The notes: generated from the sequence alone by a model not told the origin. Counted from the first letter of the stretch, positions 33,506-42,698 are shown. The stretch: DNA of 64,000 bases from Parabacteroides distasonis (GCF_004793765.1 NZ_SRYM01000015.1:1-64000), one strand, 5' to 3'. A program made the numbers and translations.

Positions 33506-33765
33506 CTTTATGGAAATTTATGTCGCGAACTTACATAAAAAATTCCATATATGCCCCTTTCATGGGGGAGACACTATTGTGTGTATAAATATCAAGGATT
33601 CCTTTTTTTGTATTTTGACTCTGGTTTTATCCAATGTTCACGTCTTTCGGATAGGACCTTTTCTCTCTCTTCTGCGTTTCTCTCGATACCGTCGGTTCCG
33701 ATTATGTCTAATCTTCTCGCCGGGCCTCGAGTTGCTCCAGAGAAACGGTCGTCGGTGATCAATGC

Positions 33766-34332
33766 CTAGCTAAAAAATACATGCTCTATCAAAATCTTTG
33801 TACCGATACCAATTAAGATCAAACCTCCGATGAGATCCAGTTTCAAGTCGATTCTCTTGCCGAACCGGTTACCGAAATAGACACCAAAGGCAGAGAGGGC
33901 GAAGGTGACAACACCTATCGTCGAGGCTTGCAACAAGAGCGGTGATTTCAAGATCGCTAGAGAGATTCCTACAGCGAGGGCATCAATACTTGTCGCTATT
34001 CCCAATCCGCATAATGTCCGGTTGCATAAAGGGTCGAATTTCCCATCTTCTTCCTCTTCCTTCGTGCTATCGTATATCATTTTCCCTCCTAAGTAAAGCA
34101 AGAGGGTAAATGCGATCCAATGGTCGAAGGCGCAAATGTATTTTTCGAATCCTAATCCCATCGTATAACCGATCACGGTCATTCCGGATTGGAATATACC
34201 GAGCACACCCGCTATCTTAATAATATTACCGGCGGTGCAGTTGTTCTTAAGAACTGCGCCGCCGGTAACTGATACTGCTAGACTATCCATAGATAAGCCT
34301 ATCGCTAGTAACAGAACTTCAATGTATAACAT
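33766..34332 (-). CDS. mntP: Manganese efflux pump MntP
   Basis: The start at 34332 (MLYIEVLLLAIGLSMDSLAV) restores the usual six-helix length of about 188 residues; the open frame before it is coded inside the neighbouring nitroreductase gene. The paired LSMDSLAVS and TSIDALAVG motifs hold the acidic residues conserved in the family. No Mn riboswitch is visible because the gene is second in its unit. Confidence 0.9.
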   Translation of the reverse strand: MLYIEVLLLAIGLSMDSLAVSVTGGAVLKNNCTAGNIIKIAGVLGIFQSGMTVIGYTMGLGFEKYICAFDHWIAFTLLLYLGGKMIYDSTKEEEEDGKFDPLCNRTLCGLGIATSIDALAVGISLAILKSPLLLQASTIGVVTFALSAFGVYFGNRFGKRIDLKLDLIGGLILIGIGTKILIEHVFFS

Positions 34333-34333
34333 A

Positions 34334-34855
34334 CTAGAATGATTCCCGTTTAATGATTTCTTCTTTGGACTTACGTTTCTTTGGAGTCTCTTCGAACAGT
34401 GCCGCGTCATAAGGGTAACCGAACGGTATCAGTGCAACTGGCTCGATCGTTTCCGGAATTTTAAAATGTTTCTGGCAAAGCTCTATGTCGAAATTGCAAA
34501 CCCAGCAAGTTCCCAATCCTTGTTCGGCAGCGGCTAAACAAATATGTTCCGTGGCGATAGCCGCATCGATATCCATATGATCCTTATGATCGTTTCGTTT
34601 CCAAGATTGCTGATGATCTCCGCAAATAATCAGGTAATAAGGTGCTTGTTTGAACCATTCCCGGGGATAGCATTCTTGTAATTTAGCTTTTCCTTCCGCA
34701 CCTTGAACCAATATAAAATACCAAGGTTGGTAATTTACCGCCGAAGGAGCCAGACGAGCTGCTTCTAGGATATAATCAATCTTTTCTTGCTCTACGTTTT
34801 GGGATGCATATTTGCGGATAGAGCAACGTTTTTTCGCTAATTCTAGGAAACTCAT
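34334..34855 (-). CDS. Nitroreductase-family protein
   Basis: The 173-residue flavoprotein starts MSFLELAKKRCSIRKYASQ and carries PSAVNYQPWYFILVQ and GLGTCWVC motifs. It differs from the one at 29630 in subtype. It is coupled to the upstream glycosyltransferase by an ATGA overlap. Substrate unknown. Confidence 0.88.
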   Translation of the reverse strand: MSFLELAKKRCSIRKYASQNVEQEKIDYILEAARLAPSAVNYQPWYFILVQGAEGKAKLQECYPREWFKQAPYYLIICGDHQQSWKRNDHKDHMDIDAAIATEHICLAAAEQGLGTCWVCNFDIELCQKHFKIPETIEPVALIPFGYPYDAALFEETPKKRKSKEEIIKRESF

Positions 34856-35802
34856 ATCTCATCCTCTATTTTATAGTTATTGCGATTCGGAGAATTACGG
34901 GAAATCAACTCCCCGATAAAGCCCGCTAGGAACATTTGGGTTCCCAGAATCATCGCTGTCAATGAAATATAGAAATAAGGGGAACTTGTAACCAAAGGCC
35001 TTAAATCTCCAGAGTACATCGAGATCAATTTCATGCTGAGTACGATTACTAGAGCGATAAAACCGATGAAGAACATTGCGCTTCCCCATAAACCGAAGAA
35101 GTGCATCGGTTTCTTTCCGAATTTGGAAGTAAACCAAAGCGTGATCAAATCCAGATAACCGTTTACGAAGCGATCCAACCCGAATTTAGTAGTTCCGTAC
35201 TTGCGTGCTTGATGTTTTACTACTTTCTCGCCAATTTTGTGAAATCCGGCAATCTTAGCTAAATAAGGTATGTAACGGTGCATATCGTTATATACCTCTA
35301 TATTTTTAATGACAATGTTCTTATACGCTTTCAATCCGCAATTGAAATCGTGCAAGTTCTTTATTCCCGAGAATTTACGAGCCGTAGCATTGAATAATTT
35401 CGTGGGGATCGTCTTGGACAGCGGGTCATACCTTTTCTTTTTCCAGCCGGATACCAGATCGTACCCGTCTTCGGTGATCATTCGGTAAAGCTCGGGTATC
35501 TCATCCGGGCTATCTTGCAGATCGGCGTCCATGGTAATGACCACGTCACCTTTAGCCCGTTGGAATCCGCAGTGCAATCCTGGTGACTTACCGTAATTAC
35601 GACGGAACTTGATTCCTCGGACATGCGGAGAACGTTGCTTCAGCTCCTCGATCACTTCCCAGGAATTATCCGTACTGCCGTCATTCACGAAAATTACTTC
35701 GTAGGTATAATTATGTTCTTTCATCACCCGCTCTATCCACGAGAATAACTCGGGTAAAGATTCGGCTTCGTTATACAACGGGATAACAACTGATATATCC
35801 AT
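34852..35802 (-). CDS. Family 2 glycosyltransferase (undecaprenyl/dolichyl-phosphate type)
   Basis: The 316-residue protein has a GT2 domain (SVVIPLYNEAESLPEL, the metal site MDADLQDSPDEIP) followed by two C-terminal membrane helices (residues about 232-300), the layout of ArnC/DPMS-like enzymes. These put a sugar on undecaprenyl phosphate at the cytoplasmic face. The sugar is unknown. Confidence 0.88.
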   Translation of the reverse strand: MDISVVIPLYNEAESLPELFSWIERVMKEHNYTYEVIFVNDGSTDNSWEVIEELKQRSPHVRGIKFRRNYGKSPGLHCGFQRAKGDVVITMDADLQDSPDEIPELYRMITEDGYDLVSGWKKKRYDPLSKTIPTKLFNATARKFSGIKNLHDFNCGLKAYKNIVIKNIEVYNDMHRYIPYLAKIAGFHKIGEKVVKHQARKYGTTKFGLDRFVNGYLDLITLWFTSKFGKKPMHFFGLWGSAMFFIGFIALVIVLSMKLISMYSGDLRPLVTSSPYFYISLTAMILGTQMFLAGFIGELISRNSPNRNNYKIEDEI

Positions 35803-35824
35803 TATTTGTCTGTAATTAACTTTT

Positions 35825-36355
35825 TTAGCGGTTTTCAGTGATGGAACCTGTCGAATTGTTCCTACACAAAAGAGCCGCTACCGGTATAGAAAGTATGATG
35901 CCGTAAAATACGTTATTAAATATTCCTTGTATAGCCATATGGATTGGCGAGATACGAATCTTGCTGAGCGAGTCGATCATCTCCGAGCTGACTTGGCTAT
36001 CCTTTAGTACAGTCGTTAATTGCCCGATCGCATTTGCCACGAAATCAGGTGGAGCGATGAACTGATAGAAGACAAAGTATTCAAGCGAGACGATCAATGC
36101 GGCGAAAAAATACAACATCGTGCCGAATCTCCAAGCATGAAAGAAGCTGATTCTTCCACCAATGTCCTGCCGATATCTTTTCGTCATGTAGTAGGCAATG
36201 AAAGGGACAGCAAGCGTCAATAGCCAATAGACAAGACTTAAGGAGGGGACGGAAACGCTGAAGATGAAGAAGATATATTTCACGACCCAATATATGCCCA
36301 TGGCCAAACCATAAGTCATGGCGCCTTTTAAAAGTAAATTCTTATTCTCTTCCAT
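35825..36355 (-). CDS. DUF4199 membrane protein
   Basis: I use the ATG at 36355 (MEENKNLLLKGAMTYGLAMG); this start lies 28 bases after a TAACTTTG promoter box. The 176-residue product has four membrane helices with a charged loop (MTKRYRQDIGGRISFFHAWRFG), typical of the DUF4199 family of Bacteroidetes. Function unknown. Confidence 0.82.
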   Translation of the reverse strand: MEENKNLLLKGAMTYGLAMGIYWVVKYIFFIFSVSVPSLSLVYWLLTLAVPFIAYYMTKRYRQDIGGRISFFHAWRFGTMLYFFAALIVSLEYFVFYQFIAPPDFVANAIGQLTTVLKDSQVSSEMIDSLSKIRISPIHMAIQGIFNNVFYGIILSIPVAALLCRNNSTGSITENR

Positions 36356-36382
36356 GATGCTGCAGTTTTGAATTCTTATCAG

Positions 36383-36390
36383 CAAAGTTA
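36383..36390 (-). promoter_or_regulatory. Promoter -7 box of DUF4199 gene
   Basis: TAACTTTG on the minus strand fits TAnnTTTG and supports the shorter start of the gene. Confidence 0.5.
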
Positions 36391-36482
36391 ATATATTAAT
36401 GCAAATGCGCAACTATATTATGCATAAAATGCGAAAAAGGAAGCCTACGTATAAGCTTCCTTCTTTAAAATTGTCTTATCTG

Positions 36483-36556
36483 AGCCTCTTGTCGGATTCG
36501 AACCAACGACCCCGAGATTACAAATCACGTGCTCTGGCCAACTGAGCTAAAGAGGC
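36483..36556 (-). tRNA. tRNA-Thr (UGU)
   Basis: The minus strand folds into a full cloverleaf: acceptor GCCTCTT/AAGAGGC, D-stem GCTC/GAGC, anticodon loop TTTGTAA with UGU, and T-arm GTTGG TTCGAAT CCGAC. CCA is not encoded. One mismatch is seen in the anticodon stem. It lies 4 bases after the SRP RNA and is probably cotranscribed. Confidence 0.93.
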
Positions 36557-36560
36557 AGGT

Positions 36561-36656
36561 GGGTAAGCTTACTACATCGCGCCGCTACAACCAAGTACCC
36601 TTGCTGCGGTCAAGCCCTGGGGGATTCCGAGGGAGCATGCCGTGTAGGACTTACCC
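36561..36656 (-). ncRNA. ffs: Signal recognition particle RNA, small bacterial type
   Basis: This 96-base RNA has closing arms GGGTAAG/CTTACCC and an inner CCAGG...AGCAAGG helix with exactly 10 bases between CAGG and AGCA, as in SRP domain IV. The apical loop is not the usual GGAA. A perfect TACTTTTG promoter box ends 5 bases before the RNA 5' end, which fixes strand and start. With the Ffh protein it would guide membrane proteins. Confidence 0.72.
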
Positions 36657-36661
36657 GGGTG

Positions 36662-36669
36662 CAAAAGTA
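36662..36669 (-). promoter_or_regulatory. Promoter -7 box of ffs-tRNA-Thr
   Basis: TACTTTTG on the minus strand fits TAnnTTTG; spacing puts transcription start at or within a base or two of 36656. Confidence 0.65.
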
Positions 36670-36812
36670 GATATTATTTTTTACTTTACAAGCGTTTTCT
36701 TGGCCTTTCTTCGCTGTTCCCTCTTAAAACCTTGTGAATCTAGTTATTCTAGTGTTGTTAAAAAATGTGTACTTGTGATTCCTTCGGCTTTTGTAGGGTA
36801 ATCTTGATGTCG

Positions 36813-37027
36813 TTCCCTCATTCCTTCATTCCTTCAAGCCTTTCTCACACGCGCACACAAGCATGCGCATACATATTAATGTGTGCTCAAAGATAAACAG
36901 GTGGCAAATCTTTTTTTTGCAACAACAGGAAATAATCAAGGTGTGTTATTAATTATGTACGCATGTACTCATGCGTGTGTGTGCAAGAGAAAGGTTTGAA
37001 GGAATGAAGGAATGAAGGAATGAGGGA
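36813..37027. repeat. Inverted-repeat element with GAAGGAAT tandem repeats
   Basis: The left arm has TTCCCTCA and two TTCCTTCA units then CCTTTCTC and an ACAC/GCGCACACAAGCATGCG stretch; the right arm is its imperfect reverse complement with three TTCCTTCA units. About 60-70 bases pair on each side of an AT-rich centre (36880-36950). No gene is visible in it. The stretch 36670-37234 holds only this element and the palindrome at 37058. Confidence 0.7.
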
Positions 37028-37057
37028 AAAGCAGTACCGTCAGCGCCGATAAGCACT

Positions 37058-37101
37058 ACTGGCATCGTCTTGCGCCGATACAGGCGTGACCCGATGCCAG
37101 T
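37058..37101. repeat. 44-bp imperfect palindrome
   Basis: ACTGGCATCG and CGATGCCAGT form 10-bp outer arms, with an inner GCGCC/GGCGT stem. It lies between the inverted-repeat element and coaX. ACxGGC units also start at 37080 and 37102, 22 bases apart. Confidence 0.6.
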
Positions 37102-37234
37102 ACAGGCATCCTTTCATGGCTATATCACGATATGGGGCGATTACCTTCTGTCTAGGCTGGGGGATCGTATTTCATGCCGATCTTCCTTTTTTATTTCGTC
37201 ATTTTTGTTTTTCTTCGCGAAAAATATCAGAGAA

Positions 37235-37963
37235 GTGAATCTTATTATAGAACAAGGAAACACGTCATCAAAGGTCGCTGTCTATAAAAATGGGCAGATA
37301 AAAGCTTCTTTTGTATATAAAGAATTCGGTGTGTCTGTGGTTGCCGAGCTTTTCGGGAAATACGCTTTCTCGAAAGGGATTTTCTCTACGGTGGTAGATG
37401 CGGATGAGGAGTTGGTCGCTTTTTTGAGAAGTAAGCTTCAGTTTTTCGTGTTCTTGGACGAGAATGTGGCTTTACCGATCAAGGTGGAATATGAGACACC
37501 GAAAACGTTAGGCAAGGACCGTTTGGCCGCTGTCGTGGGGGCGAATTATTTGCAGCCGGGAAAAAACCTGTTGGTTATCGATGCCGGAACCGCTATCACG
37601 TATGAGATGATAGAAGCGTCGGGTGTCTTTTTGGGGGGGAATATCTCTCCGGGGATGACAACTCGTTTTCGAGCGTTGAATCATTTTACGAAGAAACTAC
37701 CTTTGGTAACGGAAGAGGATGATATACCGCTTATCGGGACGAGTACGGAAACAGCTATCCAAGCGGGGGTAGTGAATGGGATTGTTTACGAGATGGACGG
37801 ATATATTGATGAGCTGAAAATAAAATATCCGGATCTTTTGGTTTTTTTAACAGGCGGTCATTCGTTTTATTTTGAAAGACGGCTAAAAAACTCCATCTTT
37901 GCAGACATTAATTTAGTGTTGACAGGATTAAACAGAATCTTAGAGTATAATGTTGAAAATTAA
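37235..37963 (+). CDS. coaX: Type III pantothenate kinase
   Basis: CoaX phosphorylates pantothenate, the first step to coenzyme A. The start is the GTG at 37235 (VNLIIEQGNTSSKVAV), giving 242 residues; an upstream in-frame ATG would translate the palindromic repeat DNA. Motifs TLGKDRLAAVVGA, VIDAGTAITYE and LGGNISPGM are typical. The nucleotide-site motif usually reads DxGNT; here residue 6 is Glu (EQGNT). It overlaps the next gene by 14 bases. Confidence 0.92.
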   Translation: MNLIIEQGNTSSKVAVYKNGQIKASFVYKEFGVSVVAELFGKYAFSKGIFSTVVDADEELVAFLRSKLQFFVFLDENVALPIKVEYETPKTLGKDRLAAVVGANYLQPGKNLLVIDAGTAITYEMIEASGVFLGGNISPGMTTRFRALNHFTKKLPLVTEEDDIPLIGTSTETAIQAGVVNGIVYEMDGYIDELKIKYPDLLVFLTGGHSFYFERRLKNSIFADINLVLTGLNRILEYNVEN

Positions 37964-39230
37964 TAAGGTAGTAATAATAAGTTTTCTTATCTTTACACAA
38001 TTGTCATTGTGGGCTCAAAATAACACGAACTCGCCTTATACGCGATTTGGATATGGAGAGTTGGGGGATCGATCTTTTGGTGCCGGAAGGGCAATGGGGG
38101 GAGTCGGTTATGGATTGAGGTCTTCTAAACAGATAAATCCCTTAAATCCTGCTTCTTATAGTTGCATGGATTCGTTGACATTTCTTTTTGATTTTGGTGC
38201 GTCCGGTCAAGTGTCTTGGTTCTATGACGGTACGAACAAGCAACGGCAGATGAATGGAAACGTGGAGTATATCGCCATGCAATTTCCGATCACCCGGCGT
38301 TTTGCGATGAGTATAGGTTTGTTGCCTTATTCGTATGTAGGATATGATTTCGGCGAGAACCGTACCGAAGGCGGTTTAAGTTGGGGGGAAAGCTTTAGTG
38401 GCGAAGGTGGCTTAAGCGATGCCTATTTAGGACTCTCCTATGATATTTGGAAGAAACGTCTTTCCATTGGGATGAACGCTGGATTTTTATTTGGAAATAT
38501 AACACACTCCCGTAACTTGATTTTCCCTAGTTCGACAGGAGCGGACGACGTGTATAGAAATCAACGTTATGAGATTCGTGATTTAAAGTTAGATTTTGGT
38601 ATTCAATATACGCACCCTTTGAGTAAGACGGAGCATGTCACGGTAGGTTTCGTTTATTCTCCCGGGAAGAAGTTGAATACGACTGTGTATGATACTCAAC
38701 TTGTCGGTTCTTCGGCTGCATCCGGATATACAAGAAACGATACGATTAAGAATTATCGGTTTGATATGCCGAACTCTTATGGAGCAGGTATCTCTTATGT
38801 GAAGGAGAATCGGTTGACGTTAGCCGCGGATTTCTTATATGAAGACTGGGCTAACGCTTATTTTGATAACGAGAAAGGCCAATTCAAGAATCGTACACGT
38901 GTAGCGGCTGGTGCCGAGTTTATTCCTCGTTATGATAATCGTAATTATCTGGGACGTATCAGATACCGTGCCGGTTTTCATTATAGCAATTCGTATTTAA
39001 GGGTAAGTCGCTCCGAAGAGAATGGTTATAAAGGACATGGTTATAATGAATATGGGGCGAGTGTCGGTTTCGGGTTTCCTTTGATCGATAACCGTTCATT
39101 AGTGAACCTATCGTTTGAATACGTGAAGATCCGTCCGGAATTACGTACAATGATTGATGAGCAGTATTTCCGGTTTACAGTGAACTATACATTTAACGAA
39201 TTATGGTTTTTTAAACGAAAAGTGGATTAA
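37950..39230 (+). CDS. Outer-membrane beta-barrel protein
   Basis: The 426-residue protein has a signal peptide (MLKINKVVIISFLIFTQLSLWAQ), then alternating aromatic beta strands and a C-terminal strand ending near FRFTVNYTFNELWFFKRK. An early SPYTRFGYGELGDRSFGAGRA motif is common in Bacteroidetes barrel proteins related to the FadL/PorP style. It is translated with coaX and precedes a TPR and LptC gene, suggesting envelope work. Substrate unknown. Confidence 0.82.
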   Translation: MLKINKVVIISFLIFTQLSLWAQNNTNSPYTRFGYGELGDRSFGAGRAMGGVGYGLRSSKQINPLNPASYSCMDSLTFLFDFGASGQVSWFYDGTNKQRQMNGNVEYIAMQFPITRRFAMSIGLLPYSYVGYDFGENRTEGGLSWGESFSGEGGLSDAYLGLSYDIWKKRLSIGMNAGFLFGNITHSRNLIFPSSTGADDVYRNQRYEIRDLKLDFGIQYTHPLSKTEHVTVGFVYSPGKKLNTTVYDTQLVGSSAASGYTRNDTIKNYRFDMPNSYGAGISYVKENRLTLAADFLYEDWANAYFDNEKGQFKNRTRVAAGAEFIPRYDNRNYLGRIRYRAGFHYSNSYLRVSRSEENGYKGHGYNEYGASVGFGFPLIDNRSLVNLSFEYVKIRPELRTMIDEQYFRFTVNYTFNELWFFKRKVD

Positions 39231-39314
39231 ACCGGGAATGGGCGAAAGGGTCTAATGAGTATGAAACTTTTTTGAAGGAATATAAAATTGTAGCTAACTT
39301 TAATAGAAAGAGAT

Positions 39315-40679
39315 ATGAAGATCAAAGTTTTATTACTAGCGCTTGGATGTACTATGGGTACGTTGGGTGCTTATGCGCAGAAAGGAGTAGATAATGGTAC
39401 ACAGTTCGGTTCTGGTGAGGATAGCGTGCGTTGTATTACCAATATCAGCTTGTTTGTTCCTTACGCGAAAGCCGGAAACTTCAAAGATGCCTATGATTTC
39501 TGGAAGATCGTGTACGATGAGTGTCCTGCCGCTACAAAAGATATCTATTTGTACGGTGTGAGAATTATGGGCTGGAAGGTCGCCCAAGAGAAAGATCCCG
39601 CTAAGAAGAAAGCGCTTATTGATGATTTGATGGCCGTTTATGATAAGCGTGTCAAGTACTTTGGAAACGATCGCCGATATGGAAAGGATTGGATCGTGGC
39701 TCGTAAAGTTCAAGATTATTTTGCACAGACAGGTGATAACGCTGATTATAACCAAGCTTATAGTTGGTTGAAAGAAATTGTGGACGAGAAGGGCGAGAAT
39801 ACGGAGGCTCTAGGTCTTTCATTGTATGCTTTTGCGTCTATGAAGAAAATGGTGAACGATCCGAATTTCAAGGAACAATATATCCAAGATTATTTGAAGG
39901 CTTCCGGGGGGTTAGAGACTCAGTTGAAGGCTGCCCAGGCAGCGAATAACCAAAAAGAGGCTGACGCAGTGACTGCGTACAAGTCTGGCGTAGATAACGC
40001 TTTCGCAAACAGTGGCGCAGCGGATTGTGAGACTTTGCAAGGTCTATATGCTGCAAAGATCGAGGAGAACAAGGATAATTTGGAATACTTGAAGCAAGTG
40101 GTCTCTTTGTTGAGAAGAATGCGTTGCCAAGAAATTGACGCTTACTTTGCCGCTTCCGGTTATGCTTATAAATTGGAGCCTAGCGCTGACGCTGCTCTTG
40201 GTTTAGGAAAGCAAGCTGTAAAGGCTAAGGACTACGATACGGCTATCAAGTATTTTGAGGAAGCTGCTAATTTGGAAACAGAAAACTCTGCGAAGGCTGA
40301 TGATTATTACATGATCGCTTTGCTTTTATTCGAGCAAAATTCTTATTCTAAAGCTAGACAATATTGTCAGAAATCGGCTGAGATGAATCCTGCTTCTGGA
40401 GCTCCTTATCTGTTGATCGGTAAGATGTATGCGGCTACGGTTAAGTCTGCTTATCCGAATGATGGTGTGTTGGCGAGAGCTGCTTATAATGCCGCTATTG
40501 ATAAATTTGAGAAAGCGAAACAAGTAGATCCGAGTGTTGCAGAAGAGGCTAATGCTTTGATTTCATCTTATCGTGCTCACCTTCCTTCTACGGAGGAGAT
40601 CTTTATGCATCCGGATTTGGAAAAGGGAAAACCTTTCACTGTCGGTGGTTGGATCGGAGAGCGTACAACGATTCGGTAA
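39315..40679 (+). CDS. Periplasmic TPR protein
   Basis: The 454-residue protein has a signal peptide (residues 1-21) and tetratricopeptide repeats, best seen at DAALGLGKQAVKAKDYDTAI and DDYYMIALLLFEQNSYSKARQ. TPRs bind protein partners. It sits between a barrel gene and lptC in an envelope operon; its exact role is unknown. Confidence 0.85.
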   Translation: MKIKVLLLALGCTMGTLGAYAQKGVDNGTQFGSGEDSVRCITNISLFVPYAKAGNFKDAYDFWKIVYDECPAATKDIYLYGVRIMGWKVAQEKDPAKKKALIDDLMAVYDKRVKYFGNDRRYGKDWIVARKVQDYFAQTGDNADYNQAYSWLKEIVDEKGENTEALGLSLYAFASMKKMVNDPNFKEQYIQDYLKASGGLETQLKAAQAANNQKEADAVTAYKSGVDNAFANSGAADCETLQGLYAAKIEENKDNLEYLKQVVSLLRRMRCQEIDAYFAASGYAYKLEPSADAALGLGKQAVKAKDYDTAIKYFEEAANLETENSAKADDYYMIALLLFEQNSYSKARQYCQKSAEMNPASGAPYLLIGKMYAATVKSAYPNDGVLARAAYNAAIDKFEKAKQVDPSVAEEANALISSYRAHLPSTEEIFMHPDLEKGKPFTVGGWIGERTTIR

Positions 40680-40681
40680 TT

Positions 40682-41347
40682 ATGATAGGACATCGTTTTC
40701 ATTGTAAAACGGAAAATATGAGCATAACAACTACCTTCGTGGTGGTTGTTATGCTTCTTTTGTTTTCTGCCTCTTGCGGCAAGGAGCATAAGGAGGTGGT
40801 TGATGTTGAGTTTGATCCGGATAAGACTTATACGATGAAGGCTACGGATGTATCCTCTTTGATCTCCGATTCGGGTATCACGAGATATCGCTTGAAAGCG
40901 AAAGAATGGCAGATCTATGGGAAAGCGGCGGAGCCTCATTGGTATTTCCCTGAGGGGATCTATGTGGAGAAATTCGATACCTTGTTCCAGACAGAAGCGA
41001 GTATTAAGGCGGATACAGCCTATTATTATGATAAAAAAGGGCTTTGGGAGCTGATCGGTAATGTTGAGGTGGAAAGTTTGCAGGGAGAACATTTTGAGAC
41101 TTCCCAATTGTTCTGGGACCAGAAGCAAGAGAAGGTTTATTCCGATAAGTATATGCGTATTGAGCAAGAAGATAAGATCATAACAGGTATAGGGTTTGAG
41201 TCGAACCAAAATATGACTCGGTATAAGATATTTAACTCACAAGGTATTTTCCCGATGAGTGATGCCCCGGCCGATACGGCACGGACAGCGCAAGGAGACA
41301 GTACCTGGGTAGATGTGTCACAAATAGATTCAATAAAAAGTAATTAA
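40682..41347 (+). CDS. lptC: LptC-like LPS transport protein
   Basis: The start at 40682 follows the TPR gene stop by two bases; an alternative ATG lies at 40718 (MSITTTFVVVV). The N-terminal segment is a lipoprotein-like signal (LFSASCGK). The body is a beta-jellyroll as in LptC/LptA (ASIKADTAYYYDKKGLWELIGNVEVES). LptC passes LPS from the LptBFG pump to the periplasmic bridge. Confidence 0.82.
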   Translation: MIGHRFHCKTENMSITTTFVVVVMLLLFSASCGKEHKEVVDVEFDPDKTYTMKATDVSSLISDSGITRYRLKAKEWQIYGKAAEPHWYFPEGIYVEKFDTLFQTEASIKADTAYYYDKKGLWELIGNVEVESLQGEHFETSQLFWDQKQEKVYSDKYMRIEQEDKIITGIGFESNQNMTRYKIFNSQGIFPMSDAPADTARTAQGDSTWVDVSQIDSIKSN

Positions 41348-41348
41348 G

Positions 41349-42602
41349 GTGGGGACGCTGACTTACATTTTAATTTCCCTCGCATTTTCCGCATTCTTTT
41401 CCGGGATGGAGATTGCTTTTATCTCCTCCAATAAGCTTCGTTTCGAGCTGGATAAGAAGGAACGTAGTCTATCCAGTAAGATACTGGGTATTTTCTATCG
41501 TAATCCAAATTTGTTTATTTCTACCATGTTGGTAGGAAATAATATTGCGCTGGTCGTTTATGGTCTTCAGATGGCAATCGTGTTGGAGCCGTTTATAGCC
41601 AAGGTGGTTGCGAATGAGGCATTGATCGTTTTTATCCAATCCGTGATATCTACGATCTTGATCTTGTTTGCCGGAGAGTTTATTCCCAAGACCATATTTA
41701 AGTTGAATCCTAATTTATCACTCAATATATTTGCGATACCATTATTTATTGTATATATCATTCTGTATCCGGTTTCCAAGCTCTCATCCCTGCTATCTTT
41801 TTTGATTTTGCAGTTAGGGGGCGTGAAGAACTTGAAAAGTTCGCCTCAGGTATTAGGCAAGGTAGACTTGGATTATTTTATACAGCAAAGTCTGGAAGAT
41901 GCACCTCAAAATTCGGATATGGATACGGAGGTTAAGATTTTCCAGAATGCCTTAGATTTCTCGAATGTCCGTTTGAGGGATTGTATCGTGCCCCGGACGG
42001 AGATCGTAGCCTGCGATACGTCGGTTACGATAGAGGAATTGCGTTCTAAGTTTATCGAGACGGGACTTTCGAAAATATTGGTGTATAACGAGAATATTGA
42101 CGACATTATCGGATATATCCATTCTTCCGAGCTTTTCAAGAATCCGGAGGATTGGACTCAGCATATCCGTAGTGTATCGATCGTTCCGGAGACGATGGCT
42201 GCGAATAAATTGATGAAACTGCTGATGCAAGAGAAGAAGAGCTTGGCTGTTGTCGTGGATGAGTTTGGTGGTACGTCGGGTATCGTGACACTTGAGGATT
42301 TGGTGGAGGAAATTTTTGGAGAGATTGAGGATGAGCATGATATGAAGTCGCATGTGGCTAAAAAAGTATCGGACAATGAGTACTTGCTGTCGGGTAGGAT
42401 GGAGATTGATACTTTGAACGAAATGTTCGGGTTGGATCTTCCGGAGTCGGATGATTATGTTACCATCGCCGGTTTTATCTTGCACTTCTATCAAAAATTT
42501 CCGAAATTGAACGAAACCGTCCAAATCGATAAATATTCGTTTAAGTTAATCAAAGTAACGGCCACGAAGATTGAACTTGTACGTATGAAAGTAGGGATTT
42601 GA
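41349..42602 (+). CDS. CNNM/CorC-type transporter (hemolysin family, GldE-like)
   Basis: A GTG start at 41349, one base after the lptC stop, gives 417 residues. The N-terminal DUF21 domain has membrane helices (FSAFFSGMEIAFISSNKLRFEL), followed by a CBS pair (CIVPRTEIVACDTSVTIEEL...LAVVVDEFGGTSGIVTLEDLVEEIFGEI) and a CorC/HlyC domain. Such proteins export Mg2+ or other divalent ions; Bacteroidetes GldE belongs to this group. Confidence 0.88.
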   Translation: MGTLTYILISLAFSAFFSGMEIAFISSNKLRFELDKKERSLSSKILGIFYRNPNLFISTMLVGNNIALVVYGLQMAIVLEPFIAKVVANEALIVFIQSVISTILILFAGEFIPKTIFKLNPNLSLNIFAIPLFIVYIILYPVSKLSSLLSFLILQLGGVKNLKSSPQVLGKVDLDYFIQQSLEDAPQNSDMDTEVKIFQNALDFSNVRLRDCIVPRTEIVACDTSVTIEELRSKFIETGLSKILVYNENIDDIIGYIHSSELFKNPEDWTQHIRSVSIVPETMAANKLMKLLMQEKKSLAVVVDEFGGTSGIVTLEDLVEEIFGEIEDEHDMKSHVAKKVSDNEYLLSGRMEIDTLNEMFGLDLPESDDYVTIAGFILHFYQKFPKLNETVQIDKYSFKLIKVTATKIELVRMKVGI

Positions 42603-42643
42603 TAAAAAAAAGGATTATATGCTGTGGAATTTCCTTTTTTTCA

Positions 42644-42651
42644 TATCTTTG
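42644..42651 (+). promoter_or_regulatory. Promoter -7 box of PpiD-like gene
   Basis: TATCTTTG matches TAnnTTTG and lies 47 bases before the ATG at 42699. Confidence 0.6.
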
Positions 42652-42698
42652 TGCCCTTAAAATGTGAAATAATAAACTTTAAAAAATAATAAAGATAA

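Noticed and set aside
33441..33758. Plus-strand frame between apbE and mntP
   Set aside because: Antisense and intergenic, no motif or promoter; no gene found in the 260-bp gap.
37070..37234. N-terminal extension of the pantothenate kinase from an upstream ATG
   Set aside because: It would translate repeat DNA; the GTG at 37235 gives the standard protein length and start.
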